Shown in pieces: positions 36,683-44,794 of a stretch of DNA of 64,000 bases (within the stretch, counting starts at the first letter, position 1; every line of letters begins with the position of its first letter). Source of the stretch: Burkholderia sp. Leaf177 (GTDB taxonomy: Bacteria; Pseudomonadota; Gammaproteobacteria; Burkholderiales; Burkholderiaceae); contig NZ_LMPF01000024.1 in NCBI RefSeq assembly GCF_001424345.1, positions 380,498 through 444,497 of the forward strand, in the 5' to 3' direction. The position numbers and the translations under genes were made by a program. The notes under the pieces were generated by a model. That model had not been told where the DNA came from, did no database searches, and saw only the letters and a program-made list of their open reading frames with translations.

Positions 36683-37694
36683 GCGCCGCACCTTTGACCG
36701 GTTCGTGGCGCGGCGCGCGCAGCACGGCAATCAGCAACGCAAGCGCGTGATAAAGCGTGAGCATCAAAAGCCCGAGTGCAAGCGGTATCCAGAAAAAATC
36801 GCGTTGCGGCCGATACGTCTCACGCTTCACTTTTTCGGGTGTCATCTTGTCGAGCGTGGTGTACACATCTGCGAGTTCCTGCGGATTGCCGAGCGCGCGA
36901 AAAGACTCGCCGCCTGTGATGTCCGAGATCTGCTTCAGGGCATCGAGATCGACTTTGTCTTCGCCTGTCGCGCTCGGATCGCCAATCCCGATGGTATGAA
37001 TGATCAGCTTGTGATTCTTCGCAATATCAGCCGCGCGTTCAGGAGGAATGGCGCTGCTTGTATCGTTGCCATCGGTTAGCAGGATCAGCACTTTCTCCGG
37101 CGCCGGCGACTCGTCCATCAGCTTGACCGTCAGGCCGATTGCATCGCCAATCGCCGTGCGTGGACCCGCCATCCCGATCTGCATCTGGTCGAGAAGCAAC
37201 AGCACGCTGGCGTGATCGAGCGTCAACGGCGCTTGCGGATACGCGGCCTCGCCGAACACGACCACGCCGATACGATCCCCCTTGCGCTTCGCCACGAAGT
37301 CCTTCACGACGCCCTTGACCGCCATCAGCCGGTCCATGCGTTCGCCCGTCGCGGGGTCGATGAAATCGCGCGTGCTCATCGACTGCGACAGGTCGATTGC
37401 AAGCATTAGGTCGCGCGCGGGTTCGTCGTGGGTAACAGGCGGCTCGACGAACACCGGTTTTGCCGCGGCCGTGACAACCAGCGCCCAGAGAAGCGGCGTC
37501 ATCAGGCGCTGCAAGATGTTGCGTCGCAAGCGCACGCCGCCGGGTGCAGGTTCTTCTCCCGCGGCTTGCGCCATCTCGTGAAAAAACGGCATGCGTATGG
37601 CCGGTGTCGTGGTGCGCCACGCCGGCGCGAGCCACCATACGATCAACGGTACGGGCAGCAGCAGGAACAACCACGGGAAGTCAAATTTCCACAT
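36672..37694 (-). CDS. batA: BatA-like VWA-domain membrane protein
   Basis: This 340-residue protein has a transmembrane segment near residues 8-24 and another near 65-80. A von Willebrand A domain then carries an intact MIDAS D101-L-S103-Q-S105 (AIDLSQSM) plus the conserved VLLLLDQM and LLTDGNDTSS. A C-terminal membrane segment follows (~310-330). The start at 37694 overlaps the DUF4381 gene by 14 bases. It is the metal-binding VWA partner of the next protein. Confidence 0.86.
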   Translation of the reverse strand: MWKFDFPWLFLLLPVPLIVWWLAPAWRTTTPAIRMPFFHEMAQAAGEEPAPGGVRLRRNILQRLMTPLLWALVVTAAAKPVFVEPPVTHDEPARDLMLAIDLSQSMSTRDFIDPATGERMDRLMAVKGVVKDFVAKRKGDRIGVVVFGEAAYPQAPLTLDHASVLLLLDQMQIGMAGPRTAIGDAIGLTVKLMDESPAPEKVLILLTDGNDTSSAIPPERAADIAKNHKLIIHTIGIGDPSATGEDKVDLDALKQISDITGGESFRALGNPQELADVYTTLDKMTPEKVKRETYRPQRDFFWIPLALGLLMLTLYHALALLIAVLRAPRHEPVKGAAHGN

Positions 37695-38208
37695 GATGGC
37701 GCTGGATCCAGTCACGCGTGGCGAGCAGCAACGTATCGACTTCGCTCTTCGGGAGCGCCGCGATGTGGTCGGCGGGTGCGTAGCTGATCAAGGTGAGAAG
37801 TGCGCCGCTGCGATCATCGAAGCGACCATTCGTGCGCTTGAGAAACGCGAGCCATTCGTCACCGCTTAGCGCGGCAACGTGCTCGTTCGGATGTGCCGCA
37901 AGCGACGTCCGCTTGATGAGCGCAGGGATGGCCGTGAGCGCATTCGTGCGTTGCGTTTCGTCGTGCAAAGCCGTCTCGATCCGGCCAAGTTCTGCTAAGG
38001 CGACCTTTCGATAAAGCGCCTTCTTATGACGGCGCCATCCGGCCCATGCAGCCCAAAGCGCCGCCAATAACAACACGGCTGCAACCGCCAGCCACCCGAC
38101 CGTTTGCGGCGCCCAAGAAACCGGTTCGGGCAGCGGCAATTCCTGCAATGCGGTGAGCGCAGACGGTGTATCGGCGGGACTCAGCGAAGCGTTTTGCAGG
38201 TCGCTCAT
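37681..38208 (-). CDS. DUF4381-family membrane protein
   Basis: This 175-residue protein has one transmembrane segment at about 38-58 (WLAVAAVLLLAALWAAWAG) and a cytoplasmic helical domain with LAELGRIE and WLAFLKRTNGRFDDRS. DUF4381 genes typically sit between DUF58 and VWA genes in MoxR operons, as here. Its start overlaps the stop of the DUF58 gene by four bases. It probably links the MoxR-side proteins to the membrane VWA proteins; this is inference from gene order. Confidence 0.82.
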   Translation of the reverse strand: MSDLQNASLSPADTPSALTALQELPLPEPVSWAPQTVGWLAVAAVLLLAALWAAWAGWRRHKKALYRKVALAELGRIETALHDETQRTNALTAIPALIKRTSLAAHPNEHVAALSGDEWLAFLKRTNGRFDDRSGALLTLISYAPADHIAALPKSEVDTLLLATRDWIQRHHVEI

Positions 38209-39167
38209 ACACCGCTCGCAAGCGTTGGCCGCATGCGTTCGCCGAACAGCCGGCGCACTTGATCCGCTACGGGTTCATCCGTCGATAACGCCATCAGCGG
38301 CACGCCGCTCGATCGCAACAGCGTGGCGACTTCGGCGGTGCGATCCTTGAACAACTCTGCAAGCGGCGCGCGTACTTTCTCCTGTTCAATACGCAATTCC
38401 ACTTGCAGACGCCCTTCGCTGACAACCAGCGCGCGATGCTCCGGCATGCGTTGCCAAAGGGGATCGAAGACCATCGCGGCGACGACATCGTTATGCCGGG
38501 AAAGCTGGCGCAAGAGCTTGCGCGTGCGCTCGGTCGCGCCCGCAAAATCGCTCACGATGCAGATCAGATAATCATGTCCCGCAAGTTGCAACACGCCTTG
38601 AAGCGCGGCATCGAGTTGATCGTAGTTTGTTCTTGCAGCGCTCTCGGCATGCAGCGCCTGATTCATCCGCGCGATGGCGCCGAACAGCACCTTGATGCGG
38701 TTGCGGCTGCGCAATGGCCGGATGCGAACCACGTTGCTGTCGTCGAAGATCACGCCGCCCACGCGATCTCCCGATGCAAATCCCATCCACACGGCAAGCG
38801 CCGCGACCTCCGCGGCCACGACCGATTTGAACGCGCGGTTCGATCCGAAAAACATGCTCATGCGCTGATCGACGACAACCAGCAGCGGGCGATCGCGCTC
38901 TTCCGTATAAGCACGAATCTGCGGTTTTCCCAGACGCAACGACACCTTCCAGTCAATGTGACGAATATCGTCGCCAGGAAGATAGCCGCGGATTTCTTCG
39001 AAGTTCAGACCGCGTCCGCGCAAACGCGACGCATGGCTTCCCGACAAGATGCTCGACACCGGCGCGGGCGCGATGAAGCTCAAGGCACGCGCGCGAAACT
39101 CGAGCCTGGCGAGATGCGCCGCGTCCACATACACGCGGCCAATATCAGACTCGGATGCCACGACCAT
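38205..39167 (-). CDS. DUF58-family protein of the MoxR operon
   Basis: This 320-residue cytoplasmic protein of the DUF58 family has the signature FEEIRGYLPGDDIRHIDWK at about residues 55-73, followed by a VWA-like fold (VVVDQRMSMFFG). ATG 39167 is chosen because GGGAGG sits just upstream; an in-frame GTG at 39188 would overlap the MoxR stop. It follows moxR by 17 bp. Confidence 0.86.
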   Translation of the reverse strand: MVVASESDIGRVYVDAAHLARLEFRARALSFIAPAPVSSILSGSHASRLRGRGLNFEEIRGYLPGDDIRHIDWKVSLRLGKPQIRAYTEERDRPLLVVVDQRMSMFFGSNRAFKSVVAAEVAALAVWMGFASGDRVGGVIFDDSNVVRIRPLRSRNRIKVLFGAIARMNQALHAESAARTNYDQLDAALQGVLQLAGHDYLICIVSDFAGATERTRKLLRQLSRHNDVVAAMVFDPLWQRMPEHRALVVSEGRLQVELRIEQEKVRAPLAELFKDRTAEVATLLRSSGVPLMALSTDEPVADQVRRLFGERMRPTLASGV

Positions 39168-39184
39168 GATGGTCCTCCCGCATC

Positions 39185-40144
39185 TCACGCCGGCACGGCG
39201 ACTTTTTCGATAAGACGATCGATCACGCTGTCCGCGCTGATGTTGTCGGCGTTGGCATCGTAGGAAAGAATCAGCCTGTGACGGAGCACGGGATGAATGA
39301 CCGCGCGCACGTCGTCGGGCGTGACATACGTACGATCTTCAAGCCACGCATGCACGCGGCTCGCACGATCGAGCCCGATCGCGCCGCGCGGACTTGCGCC
39401 GATCTCGATCCAGTTGCCGAGATCCGGATCGAGTTCGCCGCCATGCCGCGTCGCGTTCACGAGCGAGACGATGTATTCATCGATAGTCGGCGCAACCGCG
39501 ATTTGCCGCACGGCCCGGCGCACGTCGAAGATCACATCCTGCGCGAGCGTTTCGGCGGCTTGAGGCGCATCGTTGCTTTCGCGCCTGAGCAAACGCAACA
39601 TCTCGCGCTCGCTTTCCGGCAGTGGATACGTGATCAGCACCTTGAACAAAAACCGGTCCATCTGCGCTTCGGGCAGCGGATACGTTCCCTCTTGTTCGAT
39701 CGGATTTTGCGTTGCCATCACGAGAAACAACTCGGGCATGACGTGCGTTTTTCCCGCGACGGATATCTGCCGCTCCTCCATGGCTTCGAGCAACGCGGAC
39801 TGAACCTTGGCGGGCGCACGATTGATTTCATCGGCGAGAATCAGGTTGCCGAACAAGGGGCCGGGCTGAAACCGCAACGTTCGTTCGGTGCCGGATTGCA
39901 GCAAAGTCTCCGCGCCGGTGATGTCGGATGGCAGCAAATCAGGCGTGAACTGGATGCGGCTCATGCTCGCGGCGAGGCGCGTTGCGATAGCTTTTACCGT
40001 GCGCGTTTTCGCGAGACCGGGCAGGCTTTCGAGCAGGACATGACCGTCGGCCAGGAGCGCGATCAGGACCTGGCGGACGACGGCTTCCTGACCGACTATC
40101 GCCTCGCAAACACTCGCTTCGAAGCGCAGGATCGTTTCACGCAT
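39185..40144 (-). CDS. moxR: MoxR-family AAA+ ATPase
   Basis: This 319-residue AAA+ ATPase has its P-loop at about residues 41-48 (LPGLAKTRTV), Walker B at 101-109 (LILADEINRA) and the sensor segment ATQNPIEQEGTYPLPEAQ. MoxR proteins act as chaperones that activate enzyme or membrane complexes together with VWA proteins. It is the first gene of the six-gene operon. The 483 bp upstream contain the promoter, which I could not place. Confidence 0.9.
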   Translation of the reverse strand: MRETILRFEASVCEAIVGQEAVVRQVLIALLADGHVLLESLPGLAKTRTVKAIATRLAASMSRIQFTPDLLPSDITGAETLLQSGTERTLRFQPGPLFGNLILADEINRAPAKVQSALLEAMEERQISVAGKTHVMPELFLVMATQNPIEQEGTYPLPEAQMDRFLFKVLITYPLPESEREMLRLLRRESNDAPQAAETLAQDVIFDVRRAVRQIAVAPTIDEYIVSLVNATRHGGELDPDLGNWIEIGASPRGAIGLDRASRVHAWLEDRTYVTPDDVRAVIHPVLRHRLILSYDANADNISADSVIDRLIEKVAVPA

Positions 40145-40627
40145 GGCTCTGAATCCCCTGACCGTTTCACTCCCGGAAGCCGGGCCGAATACCGCTTGTC
40201 TTCACGGAAGTTAATGCACGCGAGCTTGTTCGTCAAAGATTCAGCGGCCGCTAAAAAATCCGCCAAATGCCATGGAAAAGTTGTTGCCTGCTTCCGGCAA
40301 ATATGAGATTGGTGGCTACAGGTGACGGTGACATCAGTACTTTGAAGATGGAATTGGCATCGCTCGAAGCGGCCCTTCAAACGTGTGTCTGGCGAAGCTC
40401 GCGCTCATTTCGTCCATTCCAATTTTCTGTTTGAAAGATATCTGGTCGCGGGAATTGCTGTCACGAATATCGTCTGAATTTCATGCGCAGAAATTCTGAC
40501 TGTTAGAAATACTAAGTTAATCGGTCGCGATGCGAAACTGTAATTTCGTCTATGCAACTCTTCGAAATTCGACGGAAGTCGTGCGTCGATCGGCGCGACA
40601 CGCCGGAACCGCGTGAGGGGACACATC
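40145..40627. other. Intergenic region without a recognisable gene
   Basis: This 483-bp divergent region separates the moxR operon from the formylglycine-enzyme operon. No convincing coding frame is seen in either direction; the longest open frames have atypical composition. It should hold promoters for both operons. A GAGGGG ribosome site for the 40628 gene lies at its right end. I saw no clear inverted repeat. Confidence 0.6.
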
Positions 40628-41866
40628 ATGAGCGTACGCAAACCGGTATCGGCGAAATCAGGATCAACTGTTGAAAGCGGTGTTCAAGGATCGGCTCGCT
40701 TAACGAAGTCGTACCGTAAGTTGATTCTTTGGGGCGTGTTGCTGGTCCTCGCGCCGGCAGTCGTGGGCGCAGCCGTCAGCCTGGCCGTGAAGTCGCATGA
40801 GACACCCCATCCGCAAATCGTTTTCGGCGATGGATCGCGCGGCCCGATGGAAATGGCGTGGGTCCCGGGCGGCCAGTTCGAGATGGGAAGTGACTCGAAG
40901 CAGGCGCAGGCGAATGAACGGCCGGCGCACAAAGTACGCGTGCATGGCTTCTGGATGGATCGTCATCACGTGACCAACGCGCAGTTCGCAGCGTTCGTGA
41001 AAGCGACCGGCTACGTCACGACAGCAGAAAAGAAGCCCGACTGGGAATCGTTGAGAGTCCAGCTTCCGCCGGGCACGCCGCGTCCGCCTGACAGCGCATT
41101 GGTGGCGGGTGCGATGGTGTTCGTCGGCACAGGCCAGCCCGTCCCGCTGGAAGATTATTCGCGCTGGTGGCGCTATGTGCCCGGCGCGGACTGGCGTCAT
41201 CCAACGGGACCGGACAGCAGTATTGCGGGCAAAGACGATCATCCGGTCGTGCAGGTCTCGTACGAAGACGCCCAGGCCTACGCAACGTGGGCCGGCAAAC
41301 GTCTGCCTACCGAAGCGGAATGGGAGTTCGCGGCGCGCGGCGGTCTCGAGCAGGCCACCTACGCGTGGGGCAATCAGTTCGCGCCGGGCGGCAAGCAAAT
41401 GGCCAACGTGTGGCAAGGACAGCAGCCGCAGTCGTTTCCCGTGGTCAATCCCAAGGCCGGCGGCGCTGTGGGAACGAGTCCGGTGGGCACTTTCCCGGCC
41501 AATGGCTACGGCCTCTCGGACATGACCGGCAACGCCTGGCAATGGGTTGCCGACTGGTACAGGGCGGATCAGTTCAGGCGCGAGGCGACCAGTGCGAGCG
41601 TTGTTGAAAACCCCGTGGGTCCATCGAATTCCTGGGATCCCGCCGATGCAGGCGTTCCCGTTGAAGCGCCCAAGCGCGTGACGCGCGGCGGATCGTTTCT
41701 GTGCAACGAAGACTATTGCCTGAGTTACCGGCCAAGCGCGCGGCGCGGCACCGACCCGTACAACAGCATGTCGCACCTCGGCTTCCGCCTCGTCATGGAT
41801 GAAAGCACATGGGCCGATCTGCACAAACGCCAGCAAGTGGCGCACGCCGACGTGCCCGCCCATTAA
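40628..41866 (+). CDS. Formylglycine-generating enzyme (sulfatase-modifying factor) family protein
   Basis: This 412-residue protein has an N-terminal transmembrane segment (31-54, LILWGVLLVLAPAVVGAAV) and then an FGE-sulfatase domain to the end: WVPGGQFEMGSD near 78, WAGKRLPTEAEWEFAARGG near 221, and MTGNAWQWVADW near 299. The C-terminal GGSFLCNEDYCLSYR puts C359 and C364 in the spacing of the active-site Cys pair of human and bacterial FGE. It therefore probably converts a Cys of a client sulfatase to C-alpha-formylglycine; the membrane anchor suggests action at or outside the inner membrane. The sulfatase gene is at 43013 in the same operon. Confidence 0.88.
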   Translation: MSVRKPVSAKSGSTVESGVQGSARLTKSYRKLILWGVLLVLAPAVVGAAVSLAVKSHETPHPQIVFGDGSRGPMEMAWVPGGQFEMGSDSKQAQANERPAHKVRVHGFWMDRHHVTNAQFAAFVKATGYVTTAEKKPDWESLRVQLPPGTPRPPDSALVAGAMVFVGTGQPVPLEDYSRWWRYVPGADWRHPTGPDSSIAGKDDHPVVQVSYEDAQAYATWAGKRLPTEAEWEFAARGGLEQATYAWGNQFAPGGKQMANVWQGQQPQSFPVVNPKAGGAVGTSPVGTFPANGYGLSDMTGNAWQWVADWYRADQFRREATSASVVENPVGPSNSWDPADAGVPVEAPKRVTRGGSFLCNEDYCLSYRPSARRGTDPYNSMSHLGFRLVMDESTWADLHKRQQVAHADVPAH

Positions 41867-41894
41867 ATCGCATTACTCCGGACGGACACATTTG

Positions 41895-42974
41895 ATGCAG
41901 CTTCACACCCGACGTCGGTGGCTGACCTGTTTATCGATAAGCGCCGCAGCAGCAGTCGTTTCCCTTTGCCTGGCCGGCTGCGCGGGACAAGGCGCATCGA
42001 GCACGGCAGCTGCGTCGATTGCAAGCCCCGCCGTAAGCCCCGCTGCAATCGCGACCGACTCGTTGCCTTCGTGGAGAGAAGGCGCGGCCAAGCAGACCAT
42101 CCGCAAGTTCGTCGCGGATGTCACGCAGGAAGGATCGCCGACTTTCGTTCCGCCGGACGAGCGCATCGCGGTATTCGATAACGACGGCACCTTGTGGAGC
42201 GAACAGCCGTTGTACTTCCAGTTTGTGTTCATGCTGGATCGCGTGAAGGCGGCGGCGCCGAGTCATCCCGAATGGAAAAGCAATCCCGCGTTCAAGGCGC
42301 TGGTTGCAAAGGACTACGGCGCGCTCGCGAGCCAACAAAAAGAGTTGATGCAACTGATCGCGGTTGCAAATAGCGGCATGAGTGTCGATGACTACGACAA
42401 GACCATTCGCGACTGGCTCGCAACGGCGCAGCATCCGAAATTCAAGCGCCCTTACACCGAGCTCGTGTATCAGCCGCAACTGGAATTGCTGGGCTACCTG
42501 CGCGCAAACGGATTCAAGACGTTCATTGTGTCGGGCGGAACGATCGACTTCATGCGTCCCTGGGCCGAGAAGGTTTATGGCATTCCGCCGGAACAGGTGA
42601 TTGGATCGAGCCAGGTCGTGAAGTATGAATTGCGCGACGGCAAACCCACGCTCATCCGCATGCCGAAGCTTGATTTTGTCGATGACGGTCCGGGCAAGCC
42701 GATCGGGATTTATCGAAATATCGGGCGCAAGCCGATTCTCGCGTTCGGCAATTCGGACGGCGATCTCCAGATGCTGCAGTACACGGCGGCGGGCACGCGT
42801 CCGCATCTCGCGTTGCTGGTGCATCACGACGACGCCGCGCGCGAGTTCGCATACGACCGTCAATCGAAGATAGGAAAGCTCGATAAAGCCTGGGACGAAG
42901 CCGTCACCGACGGCTGGACCGTGGTGAGCATGAAAGACGACTGGCAGACGATTTACCCCGGCACGAAGCAATAG
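41895..42974 (+). CDS. HAD-superfamily phosphatase lipoprotein
   Basis: This 359-residue protein has a lipobox (LAGC, C29) and a HAD hydrolase domain. The nucleophile motif is FDNDGTLW (D95, D97), with a later conserved VSGGTIDFMRPW and the acidic motif FGNSDGDLQM. It resembles the haloacid-dehalogenase-like proteins that sit next to bacterial sulfatase/FGE genes. It would face the periplasm as an outer-membrane or inner-membrane lipoprotein. Substrate unknown; phosphate removal from a sulfated or phosphorylated organic ester is plausible. It lies 28 bp after the FGE gene. Confidence 0.82.
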   Translation: MQLHTRRRWLTCLSISAAAAVVSLCLAGCAGQGASSTAAASIASPAVSPAAIATDSLPSWREGAAKQTIRKFVADVTQEGSPTFVPPDERIAVFDNDGTLWSEQPLYFQFVFMLDRVKAAAPSHPEWKSNPAFKALVAKDYGALASQQKELMQLIAVANSGMSVDDYDKTIRDWLATAQHPKFKRPYTELVYQPQLELLGYLRANGFKTFIVSGGTIDFMRPWAEKVYGIPPEQVIGSSQVVKYELRDGKPTLIRMPKLDFVDDGPGKPIGIYRNIGRKPILAFGNSDGDLQMLQYTAAGTRPHLALLVHHDDAAREFAYDRQSKIGKLDKAWDEAVTDGWTVVSMKDDWQTIYPGTKQ

Positions 42975-43012
42975 ATATAGCAATAGCAATAACGACGTCA
43001 TGGAGCAACACG

Positions 43013-44707
43013 ATGAGACCGTTCTATCGAAAAGGGCGCTATGCCTTGGGGGTATCGCTGGTTGCCCTCGCTGCAATTGTCGCCCTGGTGGTGCAGCCCA
43101 CCAGACTCACCGCGCAAACGCAGGGAGCCGTCAAACCGGCCGCGCCCGCTGCAACGAGCACCGCCAAACCGGCCAACCAGGGTTCATCGGCGAAACCAAA
43201 CATTCTCGTTATTTTCGGCGATGACGTCGGCCAGACGAACATCAGCGCGTACTCGCATGGCGTAGTGGGATACAAGACGCCGAACATCGACCGGATTGCG
43301 GCCGAAGGCATGATGTTCACGGACTACTACGCCGAGAACAGTTGTACTGCGGGACGTTCGTCGTTCATTACGGGGCAAAGTCCGTTGCGCACGGGGTTAT
43401 CGAAAGTCGGCGCACCGGGCGCGCCCGTCGGGCTGCAAAAAGGCGACATGACGATCGCGCAGGCGCTCAAGCCGCTGGGTTACGCGACCGGGCAATTCGG
43501 CAAGAACCATCTTGGCGACAAGAACGAATACCTGCCGACCAACCACGGCTTCGACGAGTTCTACGGCAATCTTTATCACCTGAACGCCGAGGAAGAACCG
43601 GACCGCGAGTACTGGCCGACGGACAAGAACGATCCCTACGTAAAGAACTTTTCCCCGCGCGGCGTGATTCACAGCACGGCTGACGGCAAGGTGGAAGATA
43701 CCGGTCCGCTCAATGAAAAGCGGATGGAAACCATCGACGATGAAACCGGCCAGAAAGCCGCCGACTTCATCACGAAACAAGCCAAGGCGGGCACGCCGTT
43801 CTTCGTGTGGATGAACTTCACGCGCATGCACGTGTTCACTCATGTGCGCCCGGAATTCAAGGGCAAGAGCGGCATGCGCGGAAACGAATATGCGGACGGC
43901 ATGTGGGAGCACGATCAGGACGTCGGCAAACTGCTCAAACTGCTGGACGATCTGCAGATCGCGAAGAACACCATCGTGATCTACACAACGGATAACGGGC
44001 CGAACCAGTTCTCCTGGCCGGACGCCGCGACCACGCCGTTCCGTAGCGAGAAAGATTCCAACTGGGAAGGCGCGTTCCGCGTTCCAGCAATGGTCCGATG
44101 GCCGGGCGTCATCAAGCCGGGCGAAGTGGCAAACGACATGTTCTCCGGGCTCGACTGGTTCCCGACCTTGCTCGCGGCAGCAGGCGATGGCGGCGTGAAG
44201 GACCGGCTCCTGAAAGGATGGTCGCCAAAGGCCGGCGGCGCCAGTTTCAAGAACCACCTCGACGGCTTCAACCAGTTGCCGTACATCACCGGCAAGTCGC
44301 CCAAGGGAGCGCGCACCGAGTTCTATTATTTCGATGACGACGGTCAGCTTGTCGCAATGCGCTGGGACTCGGAAGGCAACGCGTGGAAGGCGGTGTTCTG
44401 CGAACAGCGTGCAAAGGGCAATCTGAACATCTGGCAGGACCCGCTTGTATGCTTGCGTTTGCCGAAGATTTTCAATCTGCGAATGGACCCTTACGAGCGT
44501 GCGGACGTCACGTCGGATCAGTACAACGACTGGGTCGTGAAAAACGCTTACCTGACGGGCATCGCAACGTTGAAGGCGTCCACGTTCCTGCAGACCTTCG
44601 TCGCTTATCCGCCTAGCCAGCGGCCGGCAAGCTTCAGCGTTGACGGCGTTCGCAGGCAAGTCGATAAAAAGATCGACGAGTCGTTCAAGAAGCGCGGCCT
44701 GGAATAG
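43013..44707 (+). CDS. Arylsulfatase-type sulfatase (formylglycine-dependent)
   Basis: This 564-residue sulfatase has an N-terminal signal anchor (residues 9-30) and a Pro/Ala-rich linker. The core follows: metal-binding D70-D71 (VIFGDDVG), C111-T-A-G-R115 (the site to be converted to formylglycine), GQSPLRTGL, GKNHLGD, and the metal/His region VIYTTDNGPN. The Cys-type motif CTAGR rather than CxPxR is a known aerobic variant. With the FGE gene two genes upstream it has its own maturase. The substrate (aryl or alkyl sulfate, or a sulfated glycan) is unknown. Confidence 0.9.
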   Translation: MRPFYRKGRYALGVSLVALAAIVALVVQPTRLTAQTQGAVKPAAPAATSTAKPANQGSSAKPNILVIFGDDVGQTNISAYSHGVVGYKTPNIDRIAAEGMMFTDYYAENSCTAGRSSFITGQSPLRTGLSKVGAPGAPVGLQKGDMTIAQALKPLGYATGQFGKNHLGDKNEYLPTNHGFDEFYGNLYHLNAEEEPDREYWPTDKNDPYVKNFSPRGVIHSTADGKVEDTGPLNEKRMETIDDETGQKAADFITKQAKAGTPFFVWMNFTRMHVFTHVRPEFKGKSGMRGNEYADGMWEHDQDVGKLLKLLDDLQIAKNTIVIYTTDNGPNQFSWPDAATTPFRSEKDSNWEGAFRVPAMVRWPGVIKPGEVANDMFSGLDWFPTLLAAAGDGGVKDRLLKGWSPKAGGASFKNHLDGFNQLPYITGKSPKGARTEFYYFDDDGQLVAMRWDSEGNAWKAVFCEQRAKGNLNIWQDPLVCLRLPKIFNLRMDPYERADVTSDQYNDWVVKNAYLTGIATLKASTFLQTFVAYPPSQRPASFSVDGVRRQVDKKIDESFKKRGLE

Positions 44708-44739
44708 ACGTTCAGGTATTGCGCCGCGCAATATCACCC

Positions 44740-44776
44740 GCCGCGTCCACCGGTTTTTAAAGCCGCTGGACGCGGC
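44740..44776. repeat. Inverted repeat between sulfatase and membrane-protein genes
   Basis: GCCGCGTCCA at 44740-44749 pairs with TGGACGCGGC at 44767-44776, enclosing a loop with a short T-run. It has no terminal poly-T, so read-through into the 44795 gene seems likely. It may be a partial terminator or an mRNA stability element. Confidence 0.6.
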
Positions 44777-44794
44777 TCATTTGCTGAATCATTC

